A DNA stretch of 64,000 nt from Armatimonadota bacterium (GTDB taxonomy: Bacteria; Bacillota; Desulfotomaculia; Desulfotomaculales; Nap2-2B), in the NCBI GenBank assembly GCA_023511535.1, contig JAIMBK010000001.1:1-64000 (forward strand), read 5' to 3'. The position numbers were made by a program, and so were the translations under genes. The notes below the pieces were generated by a model. The model worked only from the letters and a program-made list of their open reading frames with translations, was not told the DNA's origin and searched no databases. Position 1 is the stretch's first letter, and the number at the start of each line of letters is the position of its first letter. Shown one piece after another: positions 15,626 to 23,285 of the stretch.

Positions 15626-15685
15626 GCAGCCGCCGGACAGGAACCCGGTCGGGAACCGGTCTTGCGCGGCTGCCTAAAGTTTTTT
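15626..15685 (+). terminator. Terminator of abrB
   Basis: GCAGCCGC (15626-15633) pairs with GCGGCTGC (15666-15673); an inner AACCCGGT/ACCGGT hairpin fills the loop, and CTAAAGTTTTTT follows. Confidence 0.65.
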
Positions 15686-15710
15686 GGAAGACGGCAAACG
15701 AACCACGTGT

Positions 15711-16574
15711 TTACTCAGGCGTTTGCTTTTCTTTAGCCCGAACCAGGGCGGAATACACTTCGCGCCTGCTCATCTTCAACAGCCTGGCTGCTTCTTTTAT
15801 CGCCTGCCGGCGGTCCCTTCCGCCGGCCTCCAGAGCAGCCACTTTTTCGGCAATCAGCGGCCGGGAAGGCGGTTCTTGCCCGACGGTTTCCGTCTTTTCG
15901 GCGCCCGCTACCACCAGGGTAAACTCCCCGCGCGGATTTTGAAAATATGCCGGGGCGGCGCTTAAATTTCCCCGCCAGATTTCCTCGTGGACCTTGGTCA
16001 ACTCACGCGCCACCGCGATTTTCCGGTCGCCCAGAACGGTCAGGAGGTCTTGCAGCGTTCCCTGCAAACGATGCGGCGCCTCGTAAAAAATCAACGTCCG
16101 CGTTTCTTCCTTTAGGGACTGCAACCGCTCCATCCTGGCCCCGGCCTGGACGGGCAAAAAACCTTCAAAGGAAAAACGGCCGGCGGGAAGTCCGGACGCC
16201 ACCAGGGCGGTCAGTGCGGCGTTGGGCCCGGGAACCGGAACAACTTTGATCCCGTTTGCCAAAGCCAGCGCCACCATCTCCTCCCCTGGGTCGGATATTC
16301 CCGGTAAACCGGCGTCGGTAACCAAAGCCACCTGTTTTCCTTCCTGCAGTAAATTTAAAAGCCGGGCGCCTTTGGTGCGCCGGTTGTGCTCGTGATAGCT
16401 GATCAGCCGGGTATGGATGCCGTAGCGGGCAAGGAGCTTGCGGGTCCGCCGGGTATCCTCGGCGGCGATCAAATCCACTTCCTGCAGCACACGCAAAACC
16501 CGGAGGGTGACATCCTCCAGGTTTCCAATCGGCGTGGCGCACAGATAAAGGGTTCCCGGCTGCCGGCCGTTCAT
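15711..16574 (-). CDS. rsmI: 16S rRNA (cytidine1402-2'-O)-methyltransferase
   Basis: ATG 16574 follows AAAGGGG. The product (287 residues) has the tetrapyrrole-methylase fold with SAM motifs LYLCATPIGNLEDVT, AAEDTRRT, SYHEHN, LVTDAGLPGISDPG and VPVPGPNAALTAL, all RsmI hallmarks. It modifies the ribosomal P-site region. The position between yabA and abrB matches B. subtilis yabC/yraL-type order. The short yabB and yazA genes that lie there in Bacillus are missing, replaced by a short inverted repeat. Confidence 0.93.
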   Translation of the reverse strand: MNGRQPGTLYLCATPIGNLEDVTLRVLRVLQEVDLIAAEDTRRTRKLLARYGIHTRLISYHEHNRRTKGARLLNLLQEGKQVALVTDAGLPGISDPGEEMVALALANGIKVVPVPGPNAALTALVASGLPAGRFSFEGFLPVQAGARMERLQSLKEETRTLIFYEAPHRLQGTLQDLLTVLGDRKIAVARELTKVHEEIWRGNLSAAPAYFQNPRGEFTLVVAGAEKTETVGQEPPSRPLIAEKVAALEAGGRDRRQAIKEAARLLKMSRREVYSALVRAKEKQTPE

Positions 16575-16598
16575 CCTGCCGACCCCTTTCCTTAGTAA

Positions 16599-16653
16599 TT
16601 CTGGGGACACCATACTGAATTATACTTACCGGAAATTCAGTAAAGTGTCCCCG
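16599..16653. repeat. REP-like inverted repeat (GGGGACAC-type)
   Basis: TTCTGGGGACACCATACTGAATT faces AATTCAGTAAAGTGTCCCC across about 12 nt, forming an imperfect hairpin of about 20 bp. It sits between yabA and the rsmI ribosome-binding site. A half copy with the same arm occurs at 39379-39404. Confidence 0.65.
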
Positions 16654-16668
16654 AAAATCGAAAATCGA

Positions 16669-17010
16669 CTAAATTTTATGCCCGGCCCTGCTTCGCTCCA
16701 GCAAGGAGACGCAGAATAAACATTCATCTTTCCGGAGATGACCGAAATGAACGTTGCAAATGTGAAAGCCCTGTTCGTAGAGGCGCTGCAGGTTTTCCAG
16801 GGCGCCGCCGGAACCTGGGGGCGCGGGAACCTTGCCTTCGTCCTCAGCTTCCGCTTCCTGTCCGCACACCCGCCCCAGCGCCGAGCGCAGGGCACTGTTT
16901 TCTTCGAGGAGCAGGGCAGCCAGCTTTTTTATCTTGTGCAGGTCGCTTTCCAGTTCCCGCAGCTTGCTCTCCGCCTGCCTGAGCATTGCCGTTAGCGTTT
17001 CCACCGCCAT
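16669..17010 (-). CDS. yabA: DNA replication initiation control protein YabA
   Basis: 113 residues from ATG 17010 (an ATG at 17022 is the alternative; neither has a strong ribosome-binding site, suggesting coupling to yaaT). The N-terminal leucine-zipper-like coiled coil (LRELESDLHKIKKLAALLLEEN) and the C-terminal zinc site (HICNVHFG, then CLFC) define YabA, which tethers DnaA to DnaN and restrains initiation. The first about 55 codons overlap the yaaT frame. Confidence 0.9.
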   Translation of the reverse strand: MAVETLTAMLRQAESKLRELESDLHKIKKLAALLLEENSALRSALGRVCGQEAEAEDEGKVPAPPGSGGALENLQRLYEQGFHICNVHFGHLRKDECLFCVSLLERSRAGHKI

Positions 17011-17824
17011 CACACCCCGCATCCTGGGTCTTGATTTGGGCCAGGGGATACTCTTTCACCATTTTACTCTCTTTCAGCTCAATGGTCAGCGTTTTTTTAA
17101 AGATATTGATGCCGGTTACCTTCCCTTCCCCGTCGGGGGTCGTCACCCGGCTGTTCACCGGCGGGTAACCTTCCCTGGCTTCCTCGTAAAGTTCGTTTTC
17201 GTATTTCAAACAGCACATCAGACGCCCGCAGATCCCGGATATTTTCGTGGGATTCAGAGGCAGATTCTGCTCCTTGGCCATCCGGATCGAAACCGAGGCA
17301 AAGTCGGCCAGCCAGGTGGCGCAGCAGAGTTCGCGGCCGCAGCAGCCCAGGCCGCCCATCATCTTTGCTTCGTCCCGCACCCCGATCTGGCGCAATTCAA
17401 TCCTGGTCCGGAAAACTGCCGCCAGATCCTTAACCAGTTCGCGGAAATCGATCCTTCCCTCGGCGGTGAAATAAAAAATCAACTTGCTTTCATCGAAAGT
17501 CTTCTCCGCCTCGATGAGCTTCATGGGCAATCCGTGGGCCATAATTTTTTGTGCGCAAACGGCGTAGGCGTGGCGTTCCTTGTCGCGCACCGCGGCAAGG
17601 TGCCGCCTGTCCTCCTCGGTAGCCTTCCGGATTACCTTTTTAAGCGGCGTAACCACATGATCATCCATTATTTCGAGCGGCCCGGTGACGACCTGCCCGT
17701 ACTCCAAACCGCGGACGGTCTCGACGATGACCTCGTCACCGGGGGCCAGTTCGTCCGCCGCCGGATCGAAATAATAAACCTTTCCTGCCTTTTTAAACCT
17801 TACCCCGATAACCCGGCAGGGCAT
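16844..17824 (-). CDS. yaaT: PSP1-domain protein YaaT (RicT-like)
   Basis: ATG 17824 follows GGAGGGG and overlaps holB by 32 nt. The PSP1 domain is intact: VIGVRFKKAGKVYYFDP, GCCGRELCC and ICGRLMCC, whose Cys clusters ligate Fe-S centres in the RicAFT complex. In Bacillus this complex accelerates the sporulation phosphorelay and RNase Y-dependent RNA maturation. The frame (326 residues) runs about 55 residues past the usual end; that Gly/Ala/Arg-rich tail (from about 272) is read out of frame with yabA and is probably not selected. Confidence 0.88.
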   Translation of the reverse strand: MPCRVIGVRFKKAGKVYYFDPAADELAPGDEVIVETVRGLEYGQVVTGPLEIMDDHVVTPLKKVIRKATEEDRRHLAAVRDKERHAYAVCAQKIMAHGLPMKLIEAEKTFDESKLIFYFTAEGRIDFRELVKDLAAVFRTRIELRQIGVRDEAKMMGGLGCCGRELCCATWLADFASVSIRMAKEQNLPLNPTKISGICGRLMCCLKYENELYEEAREGYPPVNSRVTTPDGEGKVTGINIFKKTLTIELKESKMVKEYPLAQIKTQDAGCDGGGNANGNAQAGGEQAAGTGKRPAQDKKAGCPAPRRKQCPALGAGAGVRTGSGS

Positions 17825-18815
17825 TTTCACCCCTCCTTCCCAGTTGCATAAACAAAACCTCGGCTGCCAGCCGGGGGTTGGCATTTGCCCGCAGGTGCTT
17901 TTGGGCTTGTTCAACCTTCTCTATTATATCAAGAATCCGGAAAACAGTACAGTTCTTCGCCTCCCGCCGGAGAAGCGGCAGAAAATCCCGGTTCACAATC
18001 ATTTTCTCGTCGCCCGCCAGGCGCCAGACCAGCAAGTCGCGGTACCAGAGCAAAAGCGTCTCCAAAAAAACCTGCAGTTCCTCCCGTTCGCCGGCGAAGG
18101 CCTGGGCCAGCCGGCAGGCCTGGGCGGGGGATGCCTGGGCGAGAGCGGCGGCCGTCGTGAAAACTTTTTCCCTGGGGCCGGTCAGATTCCCTTCCGCCGC
18201 CAGCGCAAGCGCCCGCCCCAGGCTGCCCCCGGAAAGGACCGCCGGCAGTTCGGCGCGCTCCCGGTCCAGACCGGCCAGCCTGAGCAGGCCCTCCATCACC
18301 TCGGCGGGCGCCAGGGAATGAAAAAAGACCTGCTGGCAGCGCGAGACGACCGTCGGCAGCAAAGCGTAAGGCTGTTCGGAAACCAGGATAAAAACAATGC
18401 CCGCCGGGGGTTCTTCCAGGGTTTTTAAAAAACAGTTGGCCGCCTCGACGGTCATGGTTTGGGCCTGTTCGATCAGACAGACCTGGCGGCGGCCCTGGTA
18501 AGGGGTGAGCGCGACCCGGCGCTGGACCTCCCGCACCTGGTCGATTTTAATGGTGCCGGGGGCCGGTTTCACAAAAAGGAGGTCGGGATGGTTTCCCTCC
18601 GCCGCCTGGCGGCAGCCGCGGCAGTCGCCGCAGGCATCCCCGTCCCGGGGGTGCGGGCACAGCAGGGCGCGGGCGTAGGTCCGGGCCACGGTCCTTTTGC
18701 CGACGCCCGCCGGCCCCAGAAAAAGGTAGGCGTGGGCCACCCGCCCGGCAGTGATCGATTTGCGCAAAAGGCTGATAATCTTTTGATGGCCGATGATTTC
18801 GCTGAAAAATTTCAT
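17793..18815 (-). CDS. holB: DNA polymerase III delta' subunit
   Basis: ATG 18815 follows GGAAAGG; 340 residues. It is a clamp-loader AAA+ subunit: Walker A-like GPAGVGKRTVAR, four Cys of the zinc module (CPHPRDGDACGDCRGC), CLIEQAQTM, LKTLEEPP and the sensor-1 region VVSRCQ. It works with DnaX and HolA to load DnaN. It overlaps yaaT as in Bacillus; yaaQ and yaaR, normally between tmk and holB, are replaced by a toxin-antitoxin pair. Confidence 0.92.
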   Translation of the reverse strand: MKFFSEIIGHQKIISLLRKSITAGRVAHAYLFLGPAGVGKRTVARTYARALLCPHPRDGDACGDCRGCRQAAEGNHPDLLFVKPAPGTIKIDQVREVQRRVALTPYQGRRQVCLIEQAQTMTVEAANCFLKTLEEPPAGIVFILVSEQPYALLPTVVSRCQQVFFHSLAPAEVMEGLLRLAGLDRERAELPAVLSGGSLGRALALAAEGNLTGPREKVFTTAAALAQASPAQACRLAQAFAGEREELQVFLETLLLWYRDLLVWRLAGDEKMIVNRDFLPLLRREAKNCTVFRILDIIEKVEQAQKHLRANANPRLAAEVLFMQLGRRGENALPGYRGKV

Positions 18816-18863
18816 CCGGACAGTTCCTTTCCGGAAAGCGGGCGCCAAACCTCAGGGTTCCCC

Positions 18864-19274
18864 TTAGGGTTCCAACCGGCTAATCCCGGGCACTTTTTGA
18901 AAATCATGGTCATAAGAATAAATTTGGGTTCGGCCCTTGGCCAGCATCTGGGCAGCGATAAATGCGTCGGTCCAATCGAGGTTTTTCTCCGTGTAAAAAT
19001 GGAAAGCCTGCCTCCCCGCCTCCTTACTGGAAAAGCGCAGGCCCCGCAAGTTAAGAATGGGCATAAGCAGGTCGCGAATTTTGACCTTCGGTTGCTTATA
19101 AAACTTTTCCAGCGTCCAGACCACATCAGCAAGGACAAGATCGGGTAAAAGTACCTCCTCCCTGCCGGCTTCCACTCGCTTTAACAACATCGCACAGCGA
19201 TTTGCCTGTTCCGGAAGGTCGTTTAGTAAAAAGCGAAGTAAGATATTGGCATCAATTACGCGCATTTCTTTCAC
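18864..19274 (-). CDS. PIN-domain toxin (VapC-like)
   Basis: The likely start is GTG 19274, 9 nt after GGAGG; two ATG alternatives lie at 19280 and 19265. The product (about 136 residues) has the PIN acidic residues in VIDANILLRFL, DLVLADVVWTLEKFY, WTDAFIAAQML and YSYDHDF. VapC toxins are Mg-dependent RNases, often cleaving tRNA. The start overlaps the 3' end of the AbrB-type antitoxin gene, the classic vapBC arrangement. Confidence 0.85.
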   Translation of the reverse strand: MKEMRVIDANILLRFLLNDLPEQANRCAMLLKRVEAGREEVLLPDLVLADVVWTLEKFYKQPKVKIRDLLMPILNLRGLRFSSKEAGRQAFHFYTEKNLDWTDAFIAAQMLAKGRTQIYSYDHDFQKVPGISRLEP

Positions 19275-19497
19275 GTACATTTTCCTCCATGGCCTGTTGG
19301 CGGACTGCCTTAAAATCCTGCGGGCCGGATACATTAACACTTCCTTGAAGTGTTTCGATCCCCTTGCCGGCGGGAACAATCCAGGCATTTCCGCCTTCGA
19401 TAATAAAACGTACATACGTCCCCAATTCGATATTTAAGCGTTTCCTGACTTCGGCAGGCAGGGTTATTTGACCTTTCTTAGAAACCTTGGCAAACAC
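19252..19497 (-). CDS. AbrB/VapB-type antitoxin
   Basis: 81 residues from GTG 19497 behind AAAGGAG. The N-terminal SpoVT/AbrB domain (KVSKKGQITLPAEVRKRLNI) should bind DNA and autoregulate; the basic C-terminal tail (FKAVRQQAMEENVRERN) is the expected toxin-wrapping segment. It is paired with the PIN gene overlapping its end, inserted between holB and tmk. Confidence 0.85.
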   Translation of the reverse strand: MFAKVSKKGQITLPAEVRKRLNIELGTYVRFIIEGGNAWIVPAGKGIETLQGSVNVSGPQDFKAVRQQAMEENVRERNARN

Positions 19498-19564
19498 CGG
19501 AAGACAACTCCTTTACTTTAATTTGTATTTCTTTACTTTTAAATAAATTGTAAATAAAACAGGA

Positions 19565-20188
19565 TTATTTGCAAAGTGATCCAAGTAAATTTTCTACCTT
19601 CCCGAGCACCTGCTGCCGGATTTCTTCCAATGGCCGGCGGGCGTCCAGAATCAGGCAGCTTTCGGGTTTCTCCCCGGCCAGCGTTAAATACCCCTGCCGC
19701 ACCCTTTCAAAAAAAGCCACAGCTTCCTTTTCCAGGCGGTCACGCCGGCCGGCCAGGCGCTCGTTGACCATCTCCGGGGGGAGATCGAGAAGCACGGTTA
19801 AATCAGGGGCAAGCTCCCCGTCAGCCAGTTTATTCACCCGACGCAGCAAATCCACGGGCAGCCCCCGGCCGAAGCCCTGGTAAGCCAGCGTGGAATCGGA
19901 AAACCGGTCGCCGATCACGACCTTCCCCCGGCGCAAGGCGGGCTGGATGACTTCGGCCGCCAGCTGCGCGCGGGAGGCGGCATACAGCAAAGCTTCCGCC
20001 GGAGGAGTGATGCTCTCCGCCGGGTCAAGCAGGATTTTTCTAATCCGCTCGCCCATTTTTGTTCCCCCGGGGTCCCGGCAGACCTCCACGCGGCAACCCC
20101 GGCGCACCAGTGCTTCCGCCAGCATTTTCACCTGGGTGCTCTTGCCTGCGCCGTCGATCCCTTCAAAAACAATAAATATACCTCGCAC
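19565..20188 (-). CDS. tmk: Thymidylate kinase
   Basis: 207 residues from a GTG start. It phosphorylates dTMP to dTDP. Seen: P-loop FEGIDGAGKSTQ, the DR(Y/F) segment GDRFSDSTLAYQGFGRG, and the LID region RLAGRRDRLEKE. The position between the decarboxylase gene and holB matches Bacillus. Confidence 0.95.
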   Translation of the reverse strand: MRGIFIVFEGIDGAGKSTQVKMLAEALVRRGCRVEVCRDPGGTKMGERIRKILLDPAESITPPAEALLYAASRAQLAAEVIQPALRRGKVVIGDRFSDSTLAYQGFGRGLPVDLLRRVNKLADGELAPDLTVLLDLPPEMVNERLAGRRDRLEKEAVAFFERVRQGYLTLAGEKPESCLILDARRPLEEIRQQVLGKVENLLGSLCK

Positions 20189-20214
20189 TCACCCGTCCTC
20201 CGCAAGCAGAATAA

Positions 20215-20412
20215 AGAAAGGCACCAGGCACAAAGACACTAAGGCACAAAGAGAAATGTACCGGGAATATTAACTTTGGTCTTTATGCATGCAAAACTTT
20301 GTGCCTGATCTTATATGGAGTTGCTCGTGGGAACGATTGTTTCTTCCATCAGGTAAACCATGACTTTCAAGAAAACCATGACTTTTTACTTTGTGCCTTT
20401 TTACCTGAATAA
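20215..20412. repeat. 8-bp repeat arrays enclosing a degenerate short-ORF element
   Basis: CACAAAG-type units (20215-20255) and their complements (20276-20310 and 20393-20402) bracket a copy of the short ORF: ATGGAG, then GTG at 20327 opening M-G-T-I-V-S-S-I-R-stop (to 20356). No heptads follow and no plus-strand gene lies downstream, unlike the other copies. No other gene is seen in 20189-20437. Confidence 0.5.
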
Positions 20413-20437
20413 CTTTTCCCTGCTTAGCGCTTTTTGC

Positions 20438-21904
20438 TTACTCATCAATAACAAGGATGCTGGCTAAAGACTGATCGGCGGGACCGGCTACCGGAACATT
20501 ATTCCTTTTCAAAGCTTGCAGGTATTCAATTATCTCCGGCGTAATCTCTTCTCCCGGGTAAATCACGGGCACCCCGGGCGGGTAAGCGGCTGCCCACTCG
20601 GCGCAAACAAAACCCGCACTGGAAGGCAAGGGAACCGCTCTGGCCGGGCTGAACCAGGCCTCCCGCGGGGTCATCCTCTTCCGGGGAAGGGGGGGCGGAC
20701 TTAAAATCGCCGGCAGCCTCCTGCCCGGCTGCGCCTCCTCCCGGGCAATTTCCCTTAAACCATGGACGAGCCGGCGGCAATCCTCTTCATTTACCCCGAT
20801 GCCGATGACGGCGACAACGTTGTCATAATCCGCCAGCTCGCAGTTCACTTTATATTTTTCGGAAAGCAAACGGGCCGCCTGGTGTCCGCTTAACCCCAGA
20901 CCGCGGACGTTGATCGTGATCCGCGTCGGGTCCAGTACCCGCTCTTCGCCGGTTCCTTTTAAGGAACCGGGCAGACAATCTTCCGTCAATAACCGGATGC
21001 CGGGTACCTTGCCCAATTCCGCCCGCACGGAGGCAGCCAGCTCGAGGGTGCGCTGGAGCAGTGCGCGGCCCTGGACGGCTAACTGGCGGCGGGCCAGATC
21101 CAGGGAAGCCATCAGCAAATACGAAGGACTGCTCGTCTGCAGCAGCGCCAGGGCTGCCGCCACCCGCCGGGCCGATAGACGGCGGCTGTTCAGGTGCAGC
21201 AAAGACGACTGGGTAAGTGAGCCTCCCGTTTTGTGCATGCTCATTACCACGGCGTCCGCCCCGCCAGCCAGTGCTTCCGCGGGCAGGGCGGGATGAAAGG
21301 GGAAATGGGCGCCGTGCGCCTCGTCGACCAGAACGGGCTTCTCCCTGGCGTGGGCAACCCCGACAAGATCCCGCAAGCCGGCGGCAACCCCGTAGTAATT
21401 CGGATAAACCACGAAAACCCCGCGGGCGTCCGGCTGCTCCTCCAGAGTTGCGGCCAGTTTTTCAGAATTGATCCCGGCGGGAATCCCAAATTCGGGAAGG
21501 AGCTCCGGGACGACAAAAGCCGGGTCGGCGCCGCTGAAAATGAGCCCGGCGAGAACGGACCGGTGGCTGTCGCGTGCCGCCACAACCTTTTCCCCCGGAC
21601 GGCAGGCGGCCAGCAGCAGGGCCTGCAGCCCGGCGGTGGTACCGTTCACCAGGAAGAAGGCGGCCTGCGCTCCGTAGAGCTGCGCAGCCAACTCCTGGGC
21701 GCGGGCGATCACACCGCCGGGACTGGACAGGTTGTCCAGACCCGGCAACTCCGTCAGATCCATTTGAAAAAAATCTTCCTGTTTCAATAAAGACGGCAGC
21801 GCCTCCCCCTGCCGGTGAGCAGGCACGTGCAGGTGGGCGTAACCCTGCTCGAGATGCCGCCGGAGCGCCTTGTAAAGCGGCGCCGCCAATTGCTCCCGGT
21901 TCAA
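20438..21904 (-). CDS. Orn/Lys/Arg decarboxylase family protein (YaaO-like)
   Basis: A TTG at 21904 with GGGAGG 9 nt upstream is preferred; ATG 21967 would add 21 Asn/Gly-rich residues without a ribosome-binding site. The product (about 488 residues) is a PLP-dependent fold-type I decarboxylase without the N-terminal wing domain: HVPAHRQG near the start, VNGTTAGLQA, VDEAHGAHFP and the PLP lysine in SMHKTGGSLTQ. Ornithine, lysine and arginine are all possible substrates. The place before tmk corresponds to B. subtilis yaaO. Confidence 0.88.
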   Translation of the reverse strand: MNREQLAAPLYKALRRHLEQGYAHLHVPAHRQGEALPSLLKQEDFFQMDLTELPGLDNLSSPGGVIARAQELAAQLYGAQAAFFLVNGTTAGLQALLLAACRPGEKVVAARDSHRSVLAGLIFSGADPAFVVPELLPEFGIPAGINSEKLAATLEEQPDARGVFVVYPNYYGVAAGLRDLVGVAHAREKPVLVDEAHGAHFPFHPALPAEALAGGADAVVMSMHKTGGSLTQSSLLHLNSRRLSARRVAAALALLQTSSPSYLLMASLDLARRQLAVQGRALLQRTLELAASVRAELGKVPGIRLLTEDCLPGSLKGTGEERVLDPTRITINVRGLGLSGHQAARLLSEKYKVNCELADYDNVVAVIGIGVNEEDCRRLVHGLREIAREEAQPGRRLPAILSPPPLPRKRMTPREAWFSPARAVPLPSSAGFVCAEWAAAYPPGVPVIYPGEEITPEIIEYLQALKRNNVPVAGPADQSLASILVIDE

Positions 21905-22094
21905 GCCGGCGGTCCTCCCATTATTAGGTCCTCCATTATTAAAATTCTTATTTGCTTTCACATCCATTTTAACATGAATGTGCGTGCATTACCATCAGTT
22001 TAATATCATATCCGGGCATCTTGCCGGCCAGAATAACAAAAAGAAAGGCAACAAAAACGGGAAAAATTTGAAACCTGTAAAGGGGCCGGCTGCC

Positions 22095-22337
22095 ATGGCC
22101 AAAAACGTCATCAACGAAAAAGACCTTTGCCGGAAATACCGGACCAACGTCACCAGGTTGATCCGCGCCTGGAAAAAGGGCTTAAACGATCTGGAAATCG
22201 CCCGCGTCACCGGCATTAACCCGGCGACCTTGCAGCAAATCCGGGAAGATATCGCGCTGGCTCACCGTCGCCTCCGGCTCCTGCAAAAAAAGGAGGCCCT
22301 GGTAAAAACAGGCCGTCATGTTTTCTTTAAAAAATGA
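22095..22337 (+). CDS. Small helix-turn-helix protein of unknown function
   Basis: The ATG at 22095 follows AAAGGGG at 9 nt; the frame is open from 21978 but the upstream part is not convincing. About 80 residues, highly basic, with a helix-turn-helix-like stretch LNDLEIARVTGINPATLQQIR (about residues 28-48). It may be a DNA-binding regulator. It stands alone, divergent from the decarboxylase gene, and is followed by a small terminator. Confidence 0.6.
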   Translation: MAKNVINEKDLCRKYRTNVTRLIRAWKKGLNDLEIARVTGINPATLQQIREDIALAHRRLRLLQKKEALVKTGRHVFFKK

Positions 22338-22355
22338 GCAAAAATTGCTTTTTTT
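22337..22355 (+). terminator. Small terminator after the HTH gene
   Basis: AGCAA-AAA-TTGCT followed by seven T, directly after the stop codon. The stem is short, so strength is uncertain. Confidence 0.5.
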
Positions 22356-22374
22356 ACCTGCTGCCCGGGTACCT

Positions 22375-22908
22375 TTATTCGCCGGCATCCGCTTTACCGA
22401 TCCCCTGCCGTAAATAGTTTTTTGCCAGCTCAACATAGGCCTGCGCGCTTAACTCCACCCAAAGCAGCGATTTTCCGGAAAGCTCCTTTTTCACTACCGC
22501 GGGCGCGCCGGCCGCCAGGGAACGGGGCGGGATTTCCGTTCCCTCGGCCACCACGCTGCCGGCTGCAATGACGGCCTGCTCACCGATGACCGCATTGTCC
22601 AAAATCACCGCGTTCATGCCGATGACCGCCCCTTTTTCCACGGTGCAGTTGTGCAAAACGGCTCCGTGGGCCACGGTGACATCTTCCCCGATGACAGTTT
22701 TTCCGCCGGCAAAAACGTGCACCACCACGTTATCCTGGACGCTGGTCCGCGCCCCCACCGTAATTTTTCCGATATCGCCGCGCAGCCGGGCGCCGAACCA
22801 GATACTGGCCTCCTCCGCCACCTCCACGTCGCCGATCAAAGTGGCGTCGGGAGCAACAAAAGCCTTTTCCGAAACCTTTGGTTCTTTTCCGTTGTATTCG
22901 ATGAGCAT
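22375..22908 (-). CDS. Gamma-class carbonic anhydrase-like hexapeptide protein
   Basis: ATG 22908 follows GGGGAGGG and gives 177 residues, the usual family length. The frame is open to TTG 23073, which also has AAAGG upstream, so a 55-residue extension cannot be excluded. Left-handed beta-helix repeats (VAPDATLIGDV, GARTSVQDN, IGMNAVILDNAVIG) and the three metal-ligand histidines (VVVHVF and VAHGAVLHN) are present. Members include true carbonic anhydrases and Paa-type thioesterase-associated proteins, so the activity is inferred only. Confidence 0.8.
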   Translation of the reverse strand: MLIEYNGKEPKVSEKAFVAPDATLIGDVEVAEEASIWFGARLRGDIGKITVGARTSVQDNVVVHVFAGGKTVIGEDVTVAHGAVLHNCTVEKGAVIGMNAVILDNAVIGEQAVIAAGSVVAEGTEIPPRSLAAGAPAVVKKELSGKSLLWVELSAQAYVELAKNYLRQGIGKADAGE

Positions 22909-23214
22909 TTCCCTCCCCGGCTTGCCGGAACCCGCGGCCGGAAAATCAACGGTGCGGGGAAATCCGCAGGCAAACCGGATCGCCCCCTTTCTTAAAAACT
23001 TTAACCAAACCTCTTTTGAAATTTCGATCTCGATTATCCGCCCTTGCTTTTCGATGTTTAAAATAGTATTCAATGAGCATAACCTTTTTCCTGCTTAAAT
23101 TTTAATCAGCAGGTTAAAAATTAAAGATTGCGAATAAACACCCCTTGCTTTTTACCTGCAATCACTCTGCCGCTCCCGCTCAAAAAAGCATACAATATAC
23201 TTTTTTCCCTTCTC

Positions 23215-23244
23215 TTGACGGTCTTTTTGTCCTTGTGGTATATT
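23215..23244 (+). promoter_or_regulatory. Sigma-A promoter of pckA
   Basis: TTGACG (23215-23220) and TATATT (23239-23244) are spaced by 18 nt, 42 nt before the pckA start. Confidence 0.65.
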
Positions 23245-23285
23245 CCTTCTCAAAATTTTTGACGTGCAGGACGGGGTGAGAGATA

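Noticed and set aside
16832..17851. Plus-strand ORF of 339 codons opposite yabA/yaaT
   Set aside because: It is a shadow of two well-supported minus-strand genes; composition is Ser/Pro/Arg-rich.
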